A stretch of DNA of 64,000 nt, from positions 62,001-126,000 of the forward strand of contig NZ_JANARS010000009.1 of NCBI RefSeq assembly GCF_024199985.1. The letters run 5' to 3'. Made by a program: the position numbers and the translations under genes. Every line of letters begins with the position of its first letter. The first letter of the stretch is position 1. A model generated the notes under the pieces. That model saw only the letters and a program-made list of their open reading frames with translations, ran no database searches and had not been told where the DNA came from. Origin of the DNA: Nocardioides pinisoli. Its GTDB lineage: Bacteria; Actinomycetota; Actinomycetes; Propionibacteriales; Nocardioidaceae. This document shows positions 62,237 through 64,000 of the stretch, piece by piece.

Positions 62237-62388
62237 ACGTTCCCCAGCACCTCGACCCCGAGCACGTCCCGGAGGAGCGCCAACGACGCGGTCAGGTGCA
62301 CCACCTGCACGTCCGCGCCGCCGCTCTCGGCGCGCGACGCGAAGTGCACGAGGGCACGTAGGCACGCCAGCCGGTCCGCACCACACAC
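62233..62388 (-). pseudogene. Truncated STAS-domain (anti-sigma antagonist) fragment
   Basis: A 51-residue frame from GTG 62388: CGADRLACLRALVHFASRAE, GGADVQVVHLTASLALLRDVLGVEVL. This matches the last two helices and strand of a STAS domain; the first half, with the phosphorylatable Ser, is missing and an in-frame TGA lies two codons before the GTG. It is probably a remnant, though a short expressed peptide is possible. Its position beside an anti-sigma gene supports the assignment. Confidence 0.5.
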
Positions 62389-62392
62389 AGGT

Positions 62393-62406
62393 CACCCCAA
62401 AGGGTG
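62393..62406. promoter_or_regulatory. Small dyad between STAS fragment and histidine kinase
   Basis: CACCC (62393-62397) and GGGTG (62402-62406) form a 5-4-5 dyad in the divergent gap. It may be an operator. Confidence 0.3.
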
Positions 62407-62458
62407 GGATACTGCCGACTCGACGCCGCAGTCCGACCGTCAGGGCGATACTGACGCG

Positions 62459-64000
62459 ATGGACGAGGGGGCGGGTCCCGAGACGACCACGTCCCGTGAT
62501 GACGGCACAGCGGGCCACCCAGCGGCTCCTCGCGACCGGCTGCTCGTGGCAGCCATGCAGACGTCACCGGACGCCTTCGTCGTGCTCGACCACGAGGACC
62601 GGGTCGAGTGGTGGAACCGTGCGGCGGAGCGGCTCTTCGGTTGGTCCGTCGACGAGGCTGCCGGGCAGCTGCTCACCGACCTCGTCGTGCCCGAGCAGTA
62701 CAAGGAGGCGCACCACGAGGGGCTCCGGCGCCGCGCGGCCGGGGGCACGGCGCATCTGGGAGCGGATCCGGTGCAGGTGGAGGCCCTGTGCCGCGACGGG
62801 AGCCGCATCCTCGTCGAGCTCAGCGTCGGCGAGCTGGAGTGGCAGGGGGGTCCACACTTCCACGCGTTCATCCGCGACGTCACCGACCGGGAGACCGCCC
62901 GCAGCGCGCTGGAGCTGAGCGAGAAGCGCGCCCGCACCGCATTCGAGAACGCGCCGGTCGGCATGCTCCTGACCGAGGTGGGCGACGGTGAGTTCGGTGC
63001 AGTGATCTCGGCCAACCCCGTCGCCGTCGACATGCTCGGCTGGTCCCTGGACGAGCTGCGGTCCATGTCCTGCAACGACATCACGCACCCCCACGACGCC
63101 CACCTGGACGCCGAGATGGTTCCGCGCCTCCTCAGCGGCGAGGTCGACAAGCTCCAGTACGAGAAGCGGTTCGTCAGGTCCGACGGCCGGCCCCTGTGGG
63201 TGGACTTCAGCGCGAGCGTCGTCGTGGACGTCGACGGCTCGTCCATGCACAGCATCCACCACCTCGTCGACATCACCGAGCGCCTCGCGGACGCCCAGCA
63301 GCTCGTCCGGCTCAACAGGGAGCTGCGGCAGGCCAACGATGAGCTTGCCGCGGCCAACGCCGAGCTCGACCGCTTCGCCGCCGCCGTCGCCCACGACCTG
63401 AAGTCGCCGCTCATGGCGATCCTGATGCACGCCGACCTGATGGCGGAGTCCTACGGCCCCGAGGACGTGCCCCGTGGCGCGGTGGCCATCTCCCGCGCCG
63501 CCAGGCGGCTGAACTCGCTCATCGAGGGCCTCCTCCTCTACTCGCGGGCCGAGAGTGCCGAGCTGCAGCGGGAGTGGGTCGACCTCGGCGTCATGGTCGA
63601 CGACGTCGCGGAGGAGCTCGCCGTGGCGGCGGACCGTCCCGCCCGCGTCACCCACGACGGGTTGCCGTCGCTCCGCGTCGAGGCGGTCCTCTTCCGGCAG
63701 GTCGTCTCGAACCTGGTCGGCAACAGCCTCAAGTACGTCGCACCGGGGGTCGCCCCGCACGTGCACGTCACCGCCGAGCAGGATGCGGCCACCCGGGCGT
63801 GGACGCTCCACTTCACCGACAACGGGATCGGCATCCCACCGTCGTCGCGGGAGCGGGTCTTCGAGGTGTTCCACCGCGAGGCCACGGACTACCCCGGCAG
63901 CGGGATCGGTCTGGCGACCTGCCGGCGGATCGTCGAGCGTCACGGCGGGCGCATCTGGATCGAGGACGCGAACGACGGAGGCAGCGTCGTGTCGGTCCTG
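62459..64000 (+). CDS. PAS-PAS sensor histidine kinase, C-terminus cut by window end
   Basis: 514 residues are visible with no stop. Two PAS domains (about 35-155 and 165-285; VVLDHEDRVEWWNRAAERLFG, VGMLLTEVGDGEFGAVISAN), a coiled-coil linker (LRQANDELAAANAELDRFAA), then HisKA with phosphorylatable H312 in AVAHDLKSPLMAIL, and HATPase_c with N box QVVSNLVGNSLKYV, G1 DNGIGIP, F box FEVFHREAT and G2 GSGIGLATCRRIVERHGG. No membrane helix, so it senses a cytoplasmic cue. ATG 62459 follows GATACT by six bases (leaderless). The partner regulator lies outside the window. Confidence 0.93.
   Translation, partial: MDEGAGPETTTSRDDGTAGHPAAPRDRLLVAAMQTSPDAFVVLDHEDRVEWWNRAAERLFGWSVDEAAGQLLTDLVVPEQYKEAHHEGLRRRAAGGTAHLGADPVQVEALCRDGSRILVELSVGELEWQGGPHFHAFIRDVTDRETARSALELSEKRARTAFENAPVGMLLTEVGDGEFGAVISANPVAVDMLGWSLDELRSMSCNDITHPHDAHLDAEMVPRLLSGEVDKLQYEKRFVRSDGRPLWVDFSASVVVDVDGSSMHSIHHLVDITERLADAQQLVRLNRELRQANDELAAANAELDRFAAAVAHDLKSPLMAILMHADLMAESYGPEDVPRGAVAISRAARRLNSLIEGLLLYSRAESAELQREWVDLGVMVDDVAEELAVAADRPARVTHDGLPSLRVEAVLFRQVVSNLVGNSLKYVAPGVAPHVHVTAEQDAATRAWTLHFTDNGIGIPPSSRERVFEVFHREATDYPGSGIGLATCRRIVERHGGRIWIEDANDGGSVVSVL

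Overview
The window is very GC-rich actinobacterial chromosome, most like a Nocardioides/Nocardioidaceae relative. This rests on codon and start use (many GTG starts, one TTG), on GTACGAC-type intergenic motifs, and on a gene order known from mycobacteria (the Rv1822-Rv1832 neighbourhood): CDP-alcohol phosphatidyltransferase, DUF881, small basic protein, DUF881, gcvH, garA, MerR (ftsR), DUF151 nuclease, MerR, gcvP. All motif, stem and promoter calls were made by eye. No alignment, folding or database search was run.

Layout. 1-15634 is housekeeping and repair: a partial alcohol dehydrogenase, a PhoD-like phosphatase, a YcaQ/AlkX-type glycosylase, a pterin dehydratase-glyoxalase fusion, a short UvrA-like ATPase, an Nei-type glycosylase, homocysteine methyltransferase, a HelR-type helicase with a rifamycin-associated element, a stand-alone LigD phosphoesterase domain, a tiny HTH protein with twin palindromic operators, and an MTHFR-like protein. 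15961-17849 is an insertion sequence with 41-bp terminal inverted repeats, a transposase and a membrane-protein passenger gene. 17987-24281 is a complete six-gene Mrp Na+/H+ antiporter operon (mrpA-C-D-E-F-G). 24306-36917 holds an RTX-like protein, an aldo/keto reductase, a lipoprotein cyclophilin, OsmC, fdhD, sbcD-sbcC and a tldD-tldE pair. 36931-41300 holds a class C beta-lactamase-like serine hydrolase and gcvP behind a glycine riboswitch.

The most unusual region is 41220-46363. A roughly 5-kb island of small, mostly exported or membrane proteins separates the gcvP riboswitch from the conserved MerR-nuclease-MerR-garA-gcvH cluster. It carries a superinfection-exclusion-like Ltp repeat protein, an OB-fold lipoprotein, two 2-TM proteins, a zinc-ribbon TM protein and a HEPN-like protein. 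The island is bounded by two copies of the glycine-riboswitch promoter and 5' aptamer half. The left copy is complete and regulates gcvP. The right copy is cut off after the conserved GCCGAAGGGGCAA segment and its promoter now points into the island. This looks like DNA that inserted inside a riboswitch and restored it with its own promoter and 5' half. I see no integrase.

46464-52170 is the conserved cell-division/glycine-cleavage cluster. 52191-54594 is a pair of CNNM/CorC-type transporters. 54857-64000 holds a sulfatase, an ArsB/SLC13-type permease, two secreted phospholipase D-like proteins, a DUF1622 protein, an anti-sigma-type ATPase, a truncated STAS fragment and a PAS-PAS histidine kinase that runs off the window end. 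Many genes carry a NANNNT hexamer 6-7 nt before an ATG or GTG, which suggests widespread leaderless transcription.
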